Source: JAYREN01 sp963663375
Lineage (GTDB): Bacteria; Acidobacteriota; Holophagae; Holophagales; Holophagaceae
Reading direction: 5' to 3'
Assembly: GCA_963663375.1 (NCBI GenBank)
Contig: OY760195.1
Span: 2,666,001 to 2,730,000 of the forward strand
DNA: 64,000 nucleotides
Shown here: piece after piece, positions 26,601 through 44,896 of the stretch
How the letters are laid out: each line of letters opens with the position of its first letter
How positions within the stretch are numbered: position 1 is the first letter of the stretch
Translations under genes and position numbers: made by a program
Notes under the pieces: model-generated
Seen by the model: only the letters and a program-made list of their open reading frames with translations
Told to the model about the DNA's origin: nothing
Database searches by the model: none

Positions 26601-26975
26601 ATGGCTCTCACCGCCGATCAGTTGATCCAGGAAATCGAATCCATGACCGTTCTCGAGCTGGCCAGCCTGGTCAAGGCTCTTGAAGAGCGCTTCGGCGTCT
26701 CCGCCGCTGCCGTTGCCTCCGCCCCTGCGGGTGGTGCTGCCGCTGCGCCTGCCGAAGAGCAGACCGAGTTCAATGTTGAACTCGTCGAAGCCGGTGCCAA
26801 CAAGCTGAATGTCATCAAGGCGGTCCGCGAGATCGTCGCCGGTCTGGGCCTCAAAGAGGCCAAGGATCTGGTGGACGGCGCTCCCAAGGTCGTCAAGGAA
26901 GGCGCTACCAAGGAAGAAGCTGCCAAGATCAAGGAAAAGCTCGAAGCAGCCGGCGCCAAGGTCGCGATCAAGTAG
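26601..26975 (+). CDS. rplL: 50S ribosomal protein L7/L12
   Basis: The 124-residue product has the N-terminal dimerisation helix (LTADQLIQEIESMTVLELAS), an Ala/Gly/Pro hinge and the globular C-domain (KLNVIKAVREIVAGLGLKEAKDLVDGAPK) that recruits translation factors. An AGAGGAG site precedes the ATG. The 323-bp gap to rpoB contains paired hairpins at 26995-27053. Confidence 0.98.
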   Translation: MALTADQLIQEIESMTVLELASLVKALEERFGVSAAAVASAPAGGAAAAPAEEQTEFNVELVEAGANKLNVIKAVREIVAGLGLKEAKDLVDGAPKVVKEGATKEEAAKIKEKLEAAGAKVAIK

Positions 26976-26994
26976 ACCGTTCCCGCTGGAAAAG

Positions 26995-27053
26995 GCAAAG
27001 CGCGAGGCGCAGAATGCGCCTTGCGCTTTGCGCTTTGCGCCGCCAGCGCAAAG
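26995..27053 (+). promoter_or_regulatory. Tandem hairpins in the rplL-rpoB gap (attenuator/processing site)
   Basis: A 17-bp stem (26995-27011 with 27015-27031, one G-U, loop GAA) starts 19 bp after rplL. It is followed at once by an 8-bp perfect stem 27033-27040/27046-27053. The repeated GCGCTTTGC segments allow alternative pairings between the two. There is no U-tract, so simple intrinsic termination is unlikely. In E. coli the same gap carries an attenuator and an RNase III site, so a similar role is inferred. The remainder of the 323-bp gap shows only the rpoB ribosome site (CTGGAGTGA). Confidence 0.5.
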
Positions 27054-27298
27054 TGGTATGCTTATTCCTTACGTCCAGCTCGGCGTCCCGGGCAGGCAGA
27101 ACCAGCCACCACGAAGGGCTTCGGTTGCAACACATCCCCCGCACGTGCATGTCCAAGTCGTTGGGGTCGGCTTTCCTCCCGGGTGGAAGGAAGGCTGGCC
27201 ATCGGCTCATGTGCGCGTTTCGTGTCGTTGAAGAATCCAAACCCGTGCATCTCCGGGCAGCCGCCCCGGCGGTTCCCGGCATGATCCTGGAGTGAACC

Positions 27299-31819
<4,521 letters not shown>

Positions 31820-31875
31820 TCGAAGGGCAATCCTTCGCGCGTTCCCGGTTCTGAACACAGATTGAAGAGGTTCCT

Positions 31876-36126
<4,251 letters not shown>

Positions 36127-36148
36127 TTTTCGCAATAGCAACAAAGCA

Positions 36149-36185
36149 CGGCAAGAGCCCATCCTGTGCGGCTCTTGCCGTTTTT
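36149..36185 (+). terminator. Intrinsic terminator of the rpoBC operon
   Basis: CGGCAAGAGCC (36149-36159) pairs perfectly with GGCTCTTGCCG (36170-36180), followed by TTTTT. It separates the RNA polymerase operon from the polysaccharide operon. Confidence 0.92.
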
Positions 36186-36234
36186 CGTATGCTAAGCTCG
36201 TGCATTCCGCGTGCTGAACCAAGGAGTCTGCCGA

Positions 36235-37200
36235 ATGCGTCCCTGGCTGCTTGAGCTCAAGCGTCCCCTCCAGATCGGGCTGGTGGTTGCCCTCCTCACG
36301 GCTGCGGTGAGTCTCTTCCTGCCTAACCAATACCGCTCCGAGGCTCGGATCCTTCCGGTCGAAGCCAGGGGCGCGGGAGGTCTCGGCAATCTCGCCAGCG
36401 CTGCGGCGGCCCTAGGCGTGAGCGTGCCCGGGGGGGACAGCTCCGATGCCAATTTCGTGGACATCCTCCAGAGCCGCTGGCTGCGGGAGAAACTGCTCGA
36501 TACCGAGATGAAGTTCCAGGCCCGACCCTGGCGCTTCGGGCCCGAACGCGAACACCGCGAAAAGCTCTCCGCCTACCTGAAGGCCGGGAATACGGATCGC
36601 GCACTGAAGGTCCTGGCCTCCATGGTGGGCGTCTCCCGGGATCTGAAGTCCAAGGTCATCCTCCTGACGGTGGAAACCGCATCCCCTAGCCTCTCCCAGC
36701 AGATCGCCCAGCGCAGCCTGGAACTGCTGGAGGAATTCATCCAGCAGCGGGGCCGCACCCGCGGGGGGGCCAAGGCCGCCTTCGCCAAGGCCAGGCTGGA
36801 GGAAGCCCGGGGCGAGCAGGCCAAGGCCGAGGCGGTCTTTCAGCGATTCCTCGAGACCGACCGCAACTACCAGGTGAGCCCCGATCCCTCCGTGCGTCTC
36901 AAGGGCACGCGGTTGGAGGCCGAACTCAGGCTCCGCATGCAGTTGGTCACCACCCTGGCCCTGAGCTACGAGCAGGCCCTGATGGAAGAAAAGAACGATG
37001 TGCCGATCCTGAATGTGCTGGATGGGGGCAACCTGCCCCTGGATAAGAGCCGTCCCAAACGATCCGTGTTCGTTGTCCTCGCTTTCCTGCTCGCCAGCGC
37101 AGGCGCCTGGGCCTACGCCAACCGCGCATGGATCCAGTCACGGCTGCTGGATCCGGAAGATCCCGACAGAGAGGCTTTTCCCCCAAAGGAGTTGTTATGA
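36235..37200 (+). CDS. Wzz-like polysaccharide chain-length determinant
   Basis: The start is set at the ATG at 36235, preceded by AAGGAG; a GTG at 36211 has no site. The 321-residue product has an N-terminal membrane helix (IGLVVALLTAAVSLFL), a short beta region after YRSEARILPV and a long periplasmic helical/coiled-coil section. A second membrane helix lies near the C-terminus (SVFVVLAFLLASAGAWAYA) with a short cytoplasmic tail. This is the PCP/Wzz layout for proteins that set O-antigen or exopolysaccharide length. No tyrosine-kinase domain is attached. It is the first gene of the sugar operon. Confidence 0.85.
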   Translation: MRPWLLELKRPLQIGLVVALLTAAVSLFLPNQYRSEARILPVEARGAGGLGNLASAAAALGVSVPGGDSSDANFVDILQSRWLREKLLDTEMKFQARPWRFGPEREHREKLSAYLKAGNTDRALKVLASMVGVSRDLKSKVILLTVETASPSLSQQIAQRSLELLEEFIQQRGRTRGGAKAAFAKARLEEARGEQAKAEAVFQRFLETDRNYQVSPDPSVRLKGTRLEAELRLRMQLVTTLALSYEQALMEEKNDVPILNVLDGGNLPLDKSRPKRSVFVVLAFLLASAGAWAYANRAWIQSRLLDPEDPDREAFPPKELL

Positions 37201-37250
37201 GCACGGAGCAGGAGCGGAGTGCCACTTTGCGAAGCGAAGCCCCGAAGGGG

Positions 37251-37273
37251 TGCCGCACAGGAGGTGCGGCATG
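37251..37273 (+). promoter_or_regulatory. Hairpin presenting the rfbA ribosome site in its loop
   Basis: TGCCGCAC (37251-37258) pairs with GTGCGGCA (37264-37271), leaving exactly AGGAG as the loop. The 3' arm ends on the A of the ATG start codon. A second small stem, CCCC-GAA-GGGG (37240-37250), abuts it upstream. The layout may tune or switch rfbA translation. Confidence 0.55.
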
Positions 37274-38014
37274 AAAGGTATTGTATTGGCCGGTGGCACG
37301 GGCTCGCGCCTGTTTCCCCTCACGAAGGTCACCAACAAGCATCTGCTGCCCGTGGGATACGCGCCCATGCTCTGGCATCCCGTCTGGAAGCTGAAGCAGG
37401 CGGGTATTGAAGAAATCCTCATCGTCACCGGCACCGAGCACATGGGCGACGTGGTGCGCTGTCTGGGATCGGGCAAGGACTTCGGCTGCCGCTTCACCTA
37501 CAAGGTGCAAGACGAAGCGGGCGGCATCGCCCAGGCCTTGGGGCTGGCGGAGAATTTCGCTGCGGGCAAGAGCGTCTGCGTGATCCTCGGCGACAACATC
37601 TTCCAGGACGACCTCACTGCGGATGCCGAGGCCTTCCGCAAGCAGGGGCAGGGTGCCCGCATCCTGCTCAAGCCCGTGCAGGACCCCCAGCGCTTCGGCG
37701 TGGCCGAGCTGCAGGGTGACAAGGTCATCGGCATCGAGGAGAAGCCCAAGGAGCCCAAGTCCAATCTCTCGGTGACGGGCATCTACTTCTACGACGGCAC
37801 GGTCTTCGACATCATCCGCACCGTGAAGCCCTCCGGTCGCGGCGAGATGGAGATCACCGATGTGAACAACGCCTACATCCAGCGGGGCCAGATGACCTTT
37901 GGCACCTTTCAGGGCTGGTGGACCGACGCGGGCACCTTCCCGAGCCTCGCGGTGGCCAACGACCTGGCCCTGAAGGAGGCCATGCCCTTTCCCGATCTGC
38001 CCCGGAGGATCTGA
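37271..38014 (+). CDS. rfbA: Glucose-1-phosphate thymidylyltransferase (short RmlA type)
   Basis: This enzyme converts glucose-1-phosphate and dTTP to dTDP-glucose, the first step to dTDP-rhamnose. The nucleotidyltransferase signature GGTGSRLFPLTKVTNKHLLP lies at the N-terminus, with ILGDNIF and IEEKPKEPKSN further on. At 247 residues it belongs to the short form lacking the C-terminal oligomerisation part of classical RmlA. Its ATG is preceded by AGGAG in a hairpin loop. The TGA overlaps the rfbC start (TGATG), indicating coupled translation. Confidence 0.92.
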   Translation: MKGIVLAGGTGSRLFPLTKVTNKHLLPVGYAPMLWHPVWKLKQAGIEEILIVTGTEHMGDVVRCLGSGKDFGCRFTYKVQDEAGGIAQALGLAENFAAGKSVCVILGDNIFQDDLTADAEAFRKQGQGARILLKPVQDPQRFGVAELQGDKVIGIEEKPKEPKSNLSVTGIYFYDGTVFDIIRTVKPSGRGEMEITDVNNAYIQRGQMTFGTFQGWWTDAGTFPSLAVANDLALKEAMPFPDLPRRI

Positions 38015-38517
38015 TGGAACTGCGCAAAGGTCCCATCGAGGGCGTGGTCATCAAGCCCTTCCGCAAGTTCATCGATGAGCGGGGCTGGCTGGCGGAGATC
38101 TTCCGCCACGACGAGCTGCCTGCAGAGTTCCACCCGGCCATGACCTATGTGAGCGTCACGCTCCCCGGCGTGTTGCGGGGCCCCCACGAGCATGTGGAGC
38201 AGGCGGATCTCTTCGCCTGGGTGGGCCCCGGCGATTTCAAGGTGACCCTCTGGGATAACCGCCCCGGCAGCGCCACCTACGGCAACCGCATGGAATTCTG
38301 CATGGGCCTGAACAACCCCGGCTCCGTCCTGATCCCCAAGGGCGTGGTGCACTGCTACCGCTGCGTGAGCCATGAGCCTGGCCTGGTCATCAACTGCCCC
38401 AACCGCCTGTTCGCGGGCGAGGGCAAGCAGTCCCCCATCGACGAGATCCGCCACGAGGACGATGCCGAGAACCCTTTTGTGAAGGATGAGCTGGCCCGCC
38501 GGGTGCATTCCCGGTGA
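38014..38517 (+). CDS. rfbC: dTDP-4-dehydrorhamnose 3,5-epimerase-family protein
   Basis: This 167-residue cupin of the RmlC family lies between rfbA and rfbD, where it would epimerise the 4-keto sugar at C3 and C5. RGPHEH corresponds to the active-site His block RGLHYQ, and PKGVVHCYRCVSHEPGLVINCPN to the second cupin motif. The sequence is divergent from classical RmlC, so a 3- or 5-only epimerase cannot be excluded. Start and stop codons overlap both neighbours (TGATG and GTGA). Confidence 0.85.
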   Translation: MELRKGPIEGVVIKPFRKFIDERGWLAEIFRHDELPAEFHPAMTYVSVTLPGVLRGPHEHVEQADLFAWVGPGDFKVTLWDNRPGSATYGNRMEFCMGLNNPGSVLIPKGVVHCYRCVSHEPGLVINCPNRLFAGEGKQSPIDEIRHEDDAENPFVKDELARRVHSR

Positions 38518-39353
38518 GAGTCCTCGTCTCAGGCGCCTCGGGCCAGTTGGCCCGGGCCATCCGCGAGACGTGGGTGGACCACGAGCTTCTGCTTCCAGAT
38601 GAGGCCAACTTCGACCTCGGTAACCGCGAGGCCATTCGCTCTGTGGTCGCCGCCGCCCGCCCCCAGGTGCTCATCAACGCCGGAGCCTTTACCCAGGTGG
38701 ACCGCTGCGAGACCGAGGCCGAGCTGGCCCAGCGCATCAACGGCGAGGCCGTGGGCTGGCTGGCGGAGGCCTGTGACGAGGCCCACTGCCTGTTGGTGCA
38801 GATCAGCACGGACTACGTGTTCGACGGTCAGGGCACCCGACCCTACCGGGAAGACGACCCCACCAACCCCACGTCCGTCTATGGCCGCACCAAACTGGAG
38901 GGCGAGCGCCAGGCCGCCCGGTGCACCCGGCACCTCATCGCCCGCACCAGCTGGCTTTTTGATGCCTGGGGCAAGAACTTCTACCTCACCATGCTCAACG
39001 CTGCCGCCCAGGGCCGCGCCCTGCGGGTGGTGGACGACCAGCGTGGCACCCCCACCACCTGCCGAGCCCTGGCCCGCCAGCTCAAGGTGGCCGCCGAGGA
39101 GGGCTGGCAGGGCCTCGTGCACACCACCTGCCAGGGCGAGACCACCTGGCATGGCTTCGCCCAGGCCATCTTCCGGGCCCAGGGCATCGCTGCCGACCTG
39201 AGCCCCTGCACCACCGCCGACTATCCCACCCCCGCTCGGCGCCCCGCCTACTCCATGCTCGCGGGCGCCCACCGCGCCGAACTAGGCACCGACCTCATGC
39301 CCACCTGGGAAGAGGCACTGGCAGAGGTTGTGGCCCAGGGAGGCCCCCGGTGA
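38514..39353 (+). CDS. rfbD: dTDP-4-dehydrorhamnose reductase
   Basis: RmlD is a short-chain dehydrogenase that makes dTDP-L-rhamnose using NAD(P)H. It has the Rossmann motif SGASGQLARAI at the N-terminus, NAGAFTQVDRCE, ISTDYVFDG and the catalytic YGRTK. The 279-residue length is normal. It begins with a GTG overlapping the rfbC stop (GTGA), and its own stop overlaps the next gene in the same way. Confidence 0.94.
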   Translation: MRVLVSGASGQLARAIRETWVDHELLLPDEANFDLGNREAIRSVVAAARPQVLINAGAFTQVDRCETEAELAQRINGEAVGWLAEACDEAHCLLVQISTDYVFDGQGTRPYREDDPTNPTSVYGRTKLEGERQAARCTRHLIARTSWLFDAWGKNFYLTMLNAAAQGRALRVVDDQRGTPTTCRALARQLKVAAEEGWQGLVHTTCQGETTWHGFAQAIFRAQGIAADLSPCTTADYPTPARRPAYSMLAGAHRAELGTDLMPTWEEALAEVVAQGGPR

Positions 39354-40251
39354 AGCAGAAATCCATCCTCGTCACCGGCGCCTCGGGCTTCGTGGGCCTG
39401 CATATGATCCGCCTGCTGCTGGCCCGGGGGTACGCCGTGACCGCCCTGGACCTGGGGGCGCGGCCCAATCTGCCCCCGGAAGTGGACTTCCGCTCCATCG
39501 ATCTGCGGGATGCGGGTTCTCTGGCGGAGCTGCCCCGCACCTGGGATGGGGTGATCCATCTGGCCGGGGCCTCCATCCCCAGCCTCTTCGCCACCCCGGC
39601 CCCTGTGCTGCTCAACCTGGAGCTCACCCTCAACCTTCTGAACCACCTGCAAGATTCCAGGATATTGCTGGTGAGCAGCTCCCACGTGTACAGCCCCAGC
39701 GCGGCCCGCTGCAAGGAGAGCGACCCCATCGCCCCCCAGGGGCTCTATGGCCTCTCCAAACACCTGGTGGAGCAGGTGGCCCCCCACTACCAGGAGCGGC
39801 TGGAGGTGCGGGTGGCCCGCCCCTTCAACCACCTGGGACCCGGCCTGCGGCCCGAGCTCATGGTGCCCTCACTGCTGCGGCGCCTGGCGGCCCTGCCCGA
39901 TGACGGCAGCCCCGTGCTGATGGAGGGGCTCAACAGCACCCGAGACTTCATCGATGTGCGGGATGTGGCCGAGGCCTACTTGGCCATCCTGGAGCTGGAG
40001 GCCCCCGCCCACCGCACCTTTAACGTCTGCACCGGCCAGGGCCACAGCATCGAGGCCGTGGTGCTGGCTGCCATGGCGCTCCTGAGTCGCGTGCGGCCCG
40101 TGCAGTTCCGGGACCGCCCCAATTCCTCGGGCGACATTCCCTATCTGGTGGGCGATCCTGACCGCCTGGCCGCCGCCGGGTGGCGAGCCCGCCACACCTT
40201 GTCTGATAGTCTCTCCAGCATGATTCACGACCCTTCCCACGGAGGTACCCC

Positions 40252-40255
<4 letters not shown>
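39350..40255 (+). CDS. rmd: NAD-dependent epimerase/dehydratase, probable GDP-6-deoxymannose reductase
   Basis: This 301-residue extended SDR has TGASGFVGLHMIRLLLA at the N-terminus, the catalytic YGLSK and the block RPFNHLGPG typical of Rmd. It is directly followed by gmd with an ATGA overlap, so the likely job is to reduce GDP-4-keto-6-deoxymannose to GDP-D-rhamnose. A sister activity (a different 4-keto sugar reductase) is possible. The GTG start overlaps the rfbD stop. Confidence 0.8.
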
Positions 40256-41295
<1,040 letters not shown>

Positions 41296-41358
41296 CCAGG
41301 GCGTTGTTGAAACGGGGTCTTTGATCCGGGCTCGGGCTCTCCGAGAAAAGCCTGGATC

Positions 41359-41577
41359 AACCACCGATGCACGCCGGTGAACACCGATAAAGGGCAATCC
41401 GGCTCCGGTGCCCTGGTCGCGTTTCTGGGGGCGGCGCCGGGACCGCGCTAGCGCGCGTCCTTGCGCCGCCCCCAGAAAGCGCACGGCGTAGCCGCGAGCC
41501 CCCGCTACGCGGGGCGGGCCAGGGCACCTCGGTGGTGTGAGAAGAAGAAACTAGCAACATCGGTGTTCATCGGTGGT
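41359..41577. repeat. CACCGATG nested-palindrome element, copy 1 (three layers)
   Basis: Outer layer: AACCACCGATG and ACACCGATAA units (41359-41390), inverted at 41558-41577. Middle layer: GGTGCCCTGG (41407-41416) with CCAGGGCACC (41519-41528). Inner layer: a perfect 16-bp pair, TTTCTGGGGGCGGCGC (41422-41437) with its inverse at 41463-41478, enclosing a GCGC-rich palindrome. A GCGTAGC/GCTACGC hairpin sits beside the inner layer. It accounts for most of the 342-bp gap between gmd and the antitoxin gene. Related copies are at 54174, 56049 and 58991. Confidence 0.85.
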
Positions 41578-41637
41578 TAAAAAAGGGCATCGAGAGGTGT
41601 CAAAAAAGGTGCAAACTTTAGGGCTAGAAGGTGACCT

Positions 41638-41901
41638 ATGATTCCTCGGCTGGTTCCGATTACAGACCTGAAGCGCCTTGGTGGAAAGGTTCTGGATGAA
41701 CTGCGCCATGATCGCTCCCCCGTCATCATCACGGAGCATGGACGGGCGGCAGCGGTCCTGCTGGATGTGGCGAGCTATGAGGCGATCACCCGGCGATACG
41801 AGATTCTGAAGGGCATTGACGAAGGCGAGCGGGACATTGCGGAAGGTCGAACCCTGAGTTGGGAAGACACCAAGGTTGAGCTGCGCAAATGGCGACGCTG
41901 A
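41638..41901 (+). CDS. Phd/YefM-family antitoxin
   Basis: The 87-residue protein has the Phd/YefM fold: PITDLKRLGGKVLDELR, then PVIITEHGRAAAVLLDVASYEAI, and a charged C-terminal tail that should wrap the toxin. It would bind DNA through the N-domain and repress its own operon. AAGGTGA precedes the ATG. The toxin gene starts 13 bp before its stop. The pair is inserted in the sugar operon between two repeat elements. Confidence 0.92.
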   Translation: MIPRLVPITDLKRLGGKVLDELRHDRSPVIITEHGRAAAVLLDVASYEAITRRYEILKGIDEGERDIAEGRTLSWEDTKVELRKWRR

Positions 41902-42197
41902 AGCTGCGCCTTACCCTCACAGCATCACGGCGGGTGGATGAGATCTTGGGGTTCATCGCCCAGGACAATCCCGAAGCCGCTGACAGGCTTTCAATGTCTA
42001 TTGAAGCTGCCTTGGAGCGGGTGGCGATCTTTCCGGCGTCGGGAAGACGAATTCCCGAGGCTCCAGAGCGCCCAGAGCGTGAGGTGTTGGTGCCTCCATG
42101 CGTTAGGATCTTTTACCGGGTCGAGGAGAAGGATCTATGGATTCTCTTTGCCATGCGGTCGGAACAGGAGTTCCACGCCGAGGTGCTGGAAGGGTGA
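41889..42197 (+). CDS. RelE/ParE-family toxin
   Basis: This 102-residue ParE/RelE-like protein shows LTASRRVDEILGFIAQDNPEAADRL and the strand-rich end EVLVPPCVRIFYRVEEKDLWILFAMR, in which the RIFYR-type motif is typical. ParE members poison gyrase and RelE members cleave mRNA at the ribosome; sequence alone favours ParE. It overlaps the antitoxin by 13 bp, indicating coupled translation. Confidence 0.9.
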   Translation: MATLKLRLTLTASRRVDEILGFIAQDNPEAADRLSMSIEAALERVAIFPASGRRIPEAPERPEREVLVPPCVRIFYRVEEKDLWILFAMRSEQEFHAEVLEG

Positions 42198-42204
42198 GCC
42201 CTTT

Positions 42205-42300
42205 CCCCCCTGCGCCCTCTGCGGTCAATCCTTTTCCCCTTTCCTCTTTTCCTTCCTCTCTCTCCGTGTTCTCCGTGCCTCCGTGGTGAATCCATTTTTT
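42205..42300. repeat. CTCCGTG-unit repeat downstream of the toxin gene
   Basis: The stretch contains TGCGCCCTCTGCGGT, a pyrimidine-rich middle, and then CTCCGTGTTCTCCGTGCCTCCGTGGTGAA units at about 9-base period. It looks like the right half of an element of the type seen complete at 59655-59770; no left arm is recognisable. It fills the gap between the toxin gene and rfbB. Confidence 0.55.
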
Positions 42301-42313
42301 TTAGGTGTCTTCC

Positions 42314-43285
42314 ATGTCCGAAACCATCCTCATCACCGGCGGCGCGGGCTTCATCGGCTCCAACCTGGTGCACCGCTGGCACCGCAACCATCCCGCCGAC
42401 CGCATCCTGGTGCTGGACAAGCTGACCTATGCCGCCGACCGCACCCAGATCGAGGGTCTGGAAGGCGTCGAGTTGGTGGTGGGCGATGTGCAGAACCTGG
42501 AATTGGCCCGGCATCTCCTCGAAAAGCACAGAGTCACCAAGCTCTTTCACCTCGCCGCCGAGAGCCACGTGGACCGCAGCATCACCGGCCCCGCCGAATT
42601 CATCCAGACCAACCTGGGGGGCACCTTCACCATGCTGGAGGCCGCGCGCCAGGCCTGGGCGGGGGACAAGGCCTGCCGCTTCCTCCACATCAGCACCGAC
42701 GAGGTGTACGGTTCGCTTGGCGACACCGGCAAGTTTCATGAAGCCATGGCCTACGCCCCCAACAGCCCCTACAGCGCCAGCAAGGCCGGCAGCGACCATC
42801 TGGTACGGGCCTACCACCACACCTACGGCCTGAATACCGTCACCACCAACTGCTCCAACAACTACGGCCCCCGCCAGCACCCGGAAAAGCTCATCCCCCT
42901 GGCCATCACCCGCATGGCCAAGGGCGAGCCCATTCCCATCTACGGCGACGGCCTGAATATCCGCGACTGGCTGTTTGTGGAGGACCACTGCGCCGCCCTG
43001 GAAACCGTGATGCGCACGGGCGTGGCCGGGGAAACCTACTGCGTGGGCGGTGACAACGAGCAGACCAACCTGGCCCTGGTGGATGGCCTTTGTGACTTGG
43101 TGGACCGCCACCTCCAGCGCCCCCAGGGCACCAGCCGCAGGCTCAAGACCTTCGTGCAGGACCGCGCCGGTCACGACCGCCGCTACGCCATCGACGCCAC
43201 CAAGATCCAGCAGGAACTGGGATGGAAACCCGAGACCGGATTCGAACAGGGGCTGGGGGCGACGGTGGAGTGGTACCTGAAATAG
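42314..43285 (+). CDS. rfbB: dTDP-glucose 4,6-dehydratase
   Basis: RmlB catalyses the second step of dTDP-rhamnose synthesis. The 323-residue sequence has ITGGAGFIGSNLVHRW, HLAAESHVDRSI, the catalytic STDEVYGSLG region and YSASKAGSDHLV (Tyr/Lys). TNCSNNYGPRQHPEKLIPL is also diagnostic. The start is the ATG at 42314, with GGTGT upstream; the site is weak. It probably once followed gmd directly and is now separated from it by the toxin-antitoxin pair. Confidence 0.97.
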   Translation: MSETILITGGAGFIGSNLVHRWHRNHPADRILVLDKLTYAADRTQIEGLEGVELVVGDVQNLELARHLLEKHRVTKLFHLAAESHVDRSITGPAEFIQTNLGGTFTMLEAARQAWAGDKACRFLHISTDEVYGSLGDTGKFHEAMAYAPNSPYSASKAGSDHLVRAYHHTYGLNTVTTNCSNNYGPRQHPEKLIPLAITRMAKGEPIPIYGDGLNIRDWLFVEDHCAALETVMRTGVAGETYCVGGDNEQTNLALVDGLCDLVDRHLQRPQGTSRRLKTFVQDRAGHDRRYAIDATKIQQELGWKPETGFEQGLGATVEWYLK

Positions 43286-43411
43286 TTGTAATTAATGGCC
43301 AACAGAAATGCGAATGGTGAAACTATTTTCTTGGAGTCGACAGATTACGCGGCTTTGCTGAACTGGGATCAAAATCATAGAACAATATTGAATCAGATTT
43401 GATTATATATT

Positions 43412-43435
43412 GAATTTTTCGAATTCGGAAAATTC
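43412..43435. repeat. AT-rich 24-bp near-perfect palindrome
   Basis: This palindrome is centred on GAATTC with 22 of 24 positions symmetric (arms GAATTTT and AAAATTC). It lies in the AT-rich 213-bp gap between rfbB and the flippase gene, 64 bp before the latter. It could be an operator or a terminator-like stem at the boundary of the low-G+C segment. Nothing else is recognisable in the gap. Confidence 0.4.
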
Positions 43436-43498
43436 ATATGGTAAAAACATCACCACATCCAAAACCGTTTCGTTTGAGATTGTTGTAGAAGTATTCAA

Positions 43499-44896
43499 GT
43501 GGAGATTTGGCCTACCGTGAAAATAAGTCATCCCAAATTAAATAGGCTGTGGCACCTAATTGGATTAGATAGGGCTATTGCTTATTCGATTATGCTTAAA
43601 ATTTTATCGACCGCAGGTGGCCTGGTAACCATTCCCTTGGTCCTGACACGTTTGAATCCCACGGAGCAGGGTTACTACTATACCTTTGGGAGCATTTTGG
43701 CTCTGCAGGTGTTTCTCGAGATGGGGTTTGGTACCGTTGCTGTGCAGATGATGGCGCATGAATCTGCATGTCTAAATATTGATTTGAATTCTGGAATTGC
43801 TGGTCAACAGGGTCATATGGACAGATTTTCGGCGACTTTTCGATTTATTCGCAAATGGTATGCCGTGCTATCCGTTCTTGTTGGTTTGTTGTTGCTTCCG
43901 GTCGGATTCCTGTTCTTTTCGACATCAAAGCAGGCTGTTCCTGTTCATTGGGTGGGTCCTTGGGTAATCCTAGTTCTGAGCACGTCTGGGGATTTGTTTG
44001 TCCGCAGTCTCGATTCTACCATTGAGGGAATGGGATTTATTGCGGAGTCAATTCGTGTAAATCTATTGAGTGCTGCAATTAAAATCATTTTGAGTCTCGT
44101 ATTCCTTCTTGTAGGCATGAGGCTGTACGCAGTTCCCGTGGCCAGCGCCATCGCTTTGATTGTAAATCGCTGGTCAGTATGGAGGTTGTTGCGTATCGTT
44201 GATCGTGAGACCCGTAAGCATGGGCATGATATACGCATTAACTGGAGAGATGAGGTGCTCCCTTTTCAATGGCGTATCGCCTCAAGTTGGGTCTTTGGAT
44301 GGTTCAGTTTTAGCGCGATGATGCCGGTCGCATTCAGATTATTTGGCCCTGTCGAAGCAGGTCGTTTTGGATTAGCCGTTAGTCTTTCTGGTTTTATTCA
44401 CGCGTTTGCTTCCAATTGGGCTGCCACCAAGGCAGCGACTTGGGGGCAGATGGCTTCCAAGCGTGACTGGAAGGCAATGGACGACCTGTTTAGGCGGGTC
44501 GTCCCTCAGTCAGTGGGGATCGCAATATTGGGTTCGGCCATGGCAATTGGGCTAGTCCCTCATCTGGGGGATTGGATACCGAGATTCTCAGGGAGGGTGC
44601 CGGATTGGCGACTGCTTGGGGTACTTTGTTTAGCGGTCGTTATCAATCAAGGCGTGTTTGCCGAGGCCTTTTATTTGAGAGCACATAAACGCGAACCATT
44701 TTTAATAACCTCGGTTGTCGGTGGGATTGCTATGGGAGTATTTTTGTTCGGCTTTGTTCACACATCTGTTTTGGGCATTGCCACTGGATATACTATTTTG
44801 ACATTTTTGATTGGATTGGTTTGGGGTAGTATTATATTTGCATATTGTCGTAAACATTGGCATGTTGATGCTTGTGTGGGAGAAAATTTTAAATGA
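43499..44896 (+). CDS. Polysaccharide flippase-like multispan membrane protein
   Basis: The 465-residue protein has about 12 predicted membrane helices in the MOP/Wzx pattern, beginning AYSIMLKILSTAGGLVTIPLVLTRLNP. Such proteins flip lipid-linked repeat units across the inner membrane. The start is uncertain: the GTG at 43499 is used here, with a GTG at 43517 as an alternative; neither has a clear site. Base composition is strongly AT-biased compared with the flanking rhamnose genes, suggesting transfer. The stop overlaps the next gene (ATGA). Confidence 0.8.
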   Translation: MEIWPTVKISHPKLNRLWHLIGLDRAIAYSIMLKILSTAGGLVTIPLVLTRLNPTEQGYYYTFGSILALQVFLEMGFGTVAVQMMAHESACLNIDLNSGIAGQQGHMDRFSATFRFIRKWYAVLSVLVGLLLLPVGFLFFSTSKQAVPVHWVGPWVILVLSTSGDLFVRSLDSTIEGMGFIAESIRVNLLSAAIKIILSLVFLLVGMRLYAVPVASAIALIVNRWSVWRLLRIVDRETRKHGHDIRINWRDEVLPFQWRIASSWVFGWFSFSAMMPVAFRLFGPVEAGRFGLAVSLSGFIHAFASNWAATKAATWGQMASKRDWKAMDDLFRRVVPQSVGIAILGSAMAIGLVPHLGDWIPRFSGRVPDWRLLGVLCLAVVINQGVFAEAFYLRAHKREPFLITSVVGGIAMGVFLFGFVHTSVLGIATGYTILTFLIGLVWGSIIFAYCRKHWHVDACVGENFK

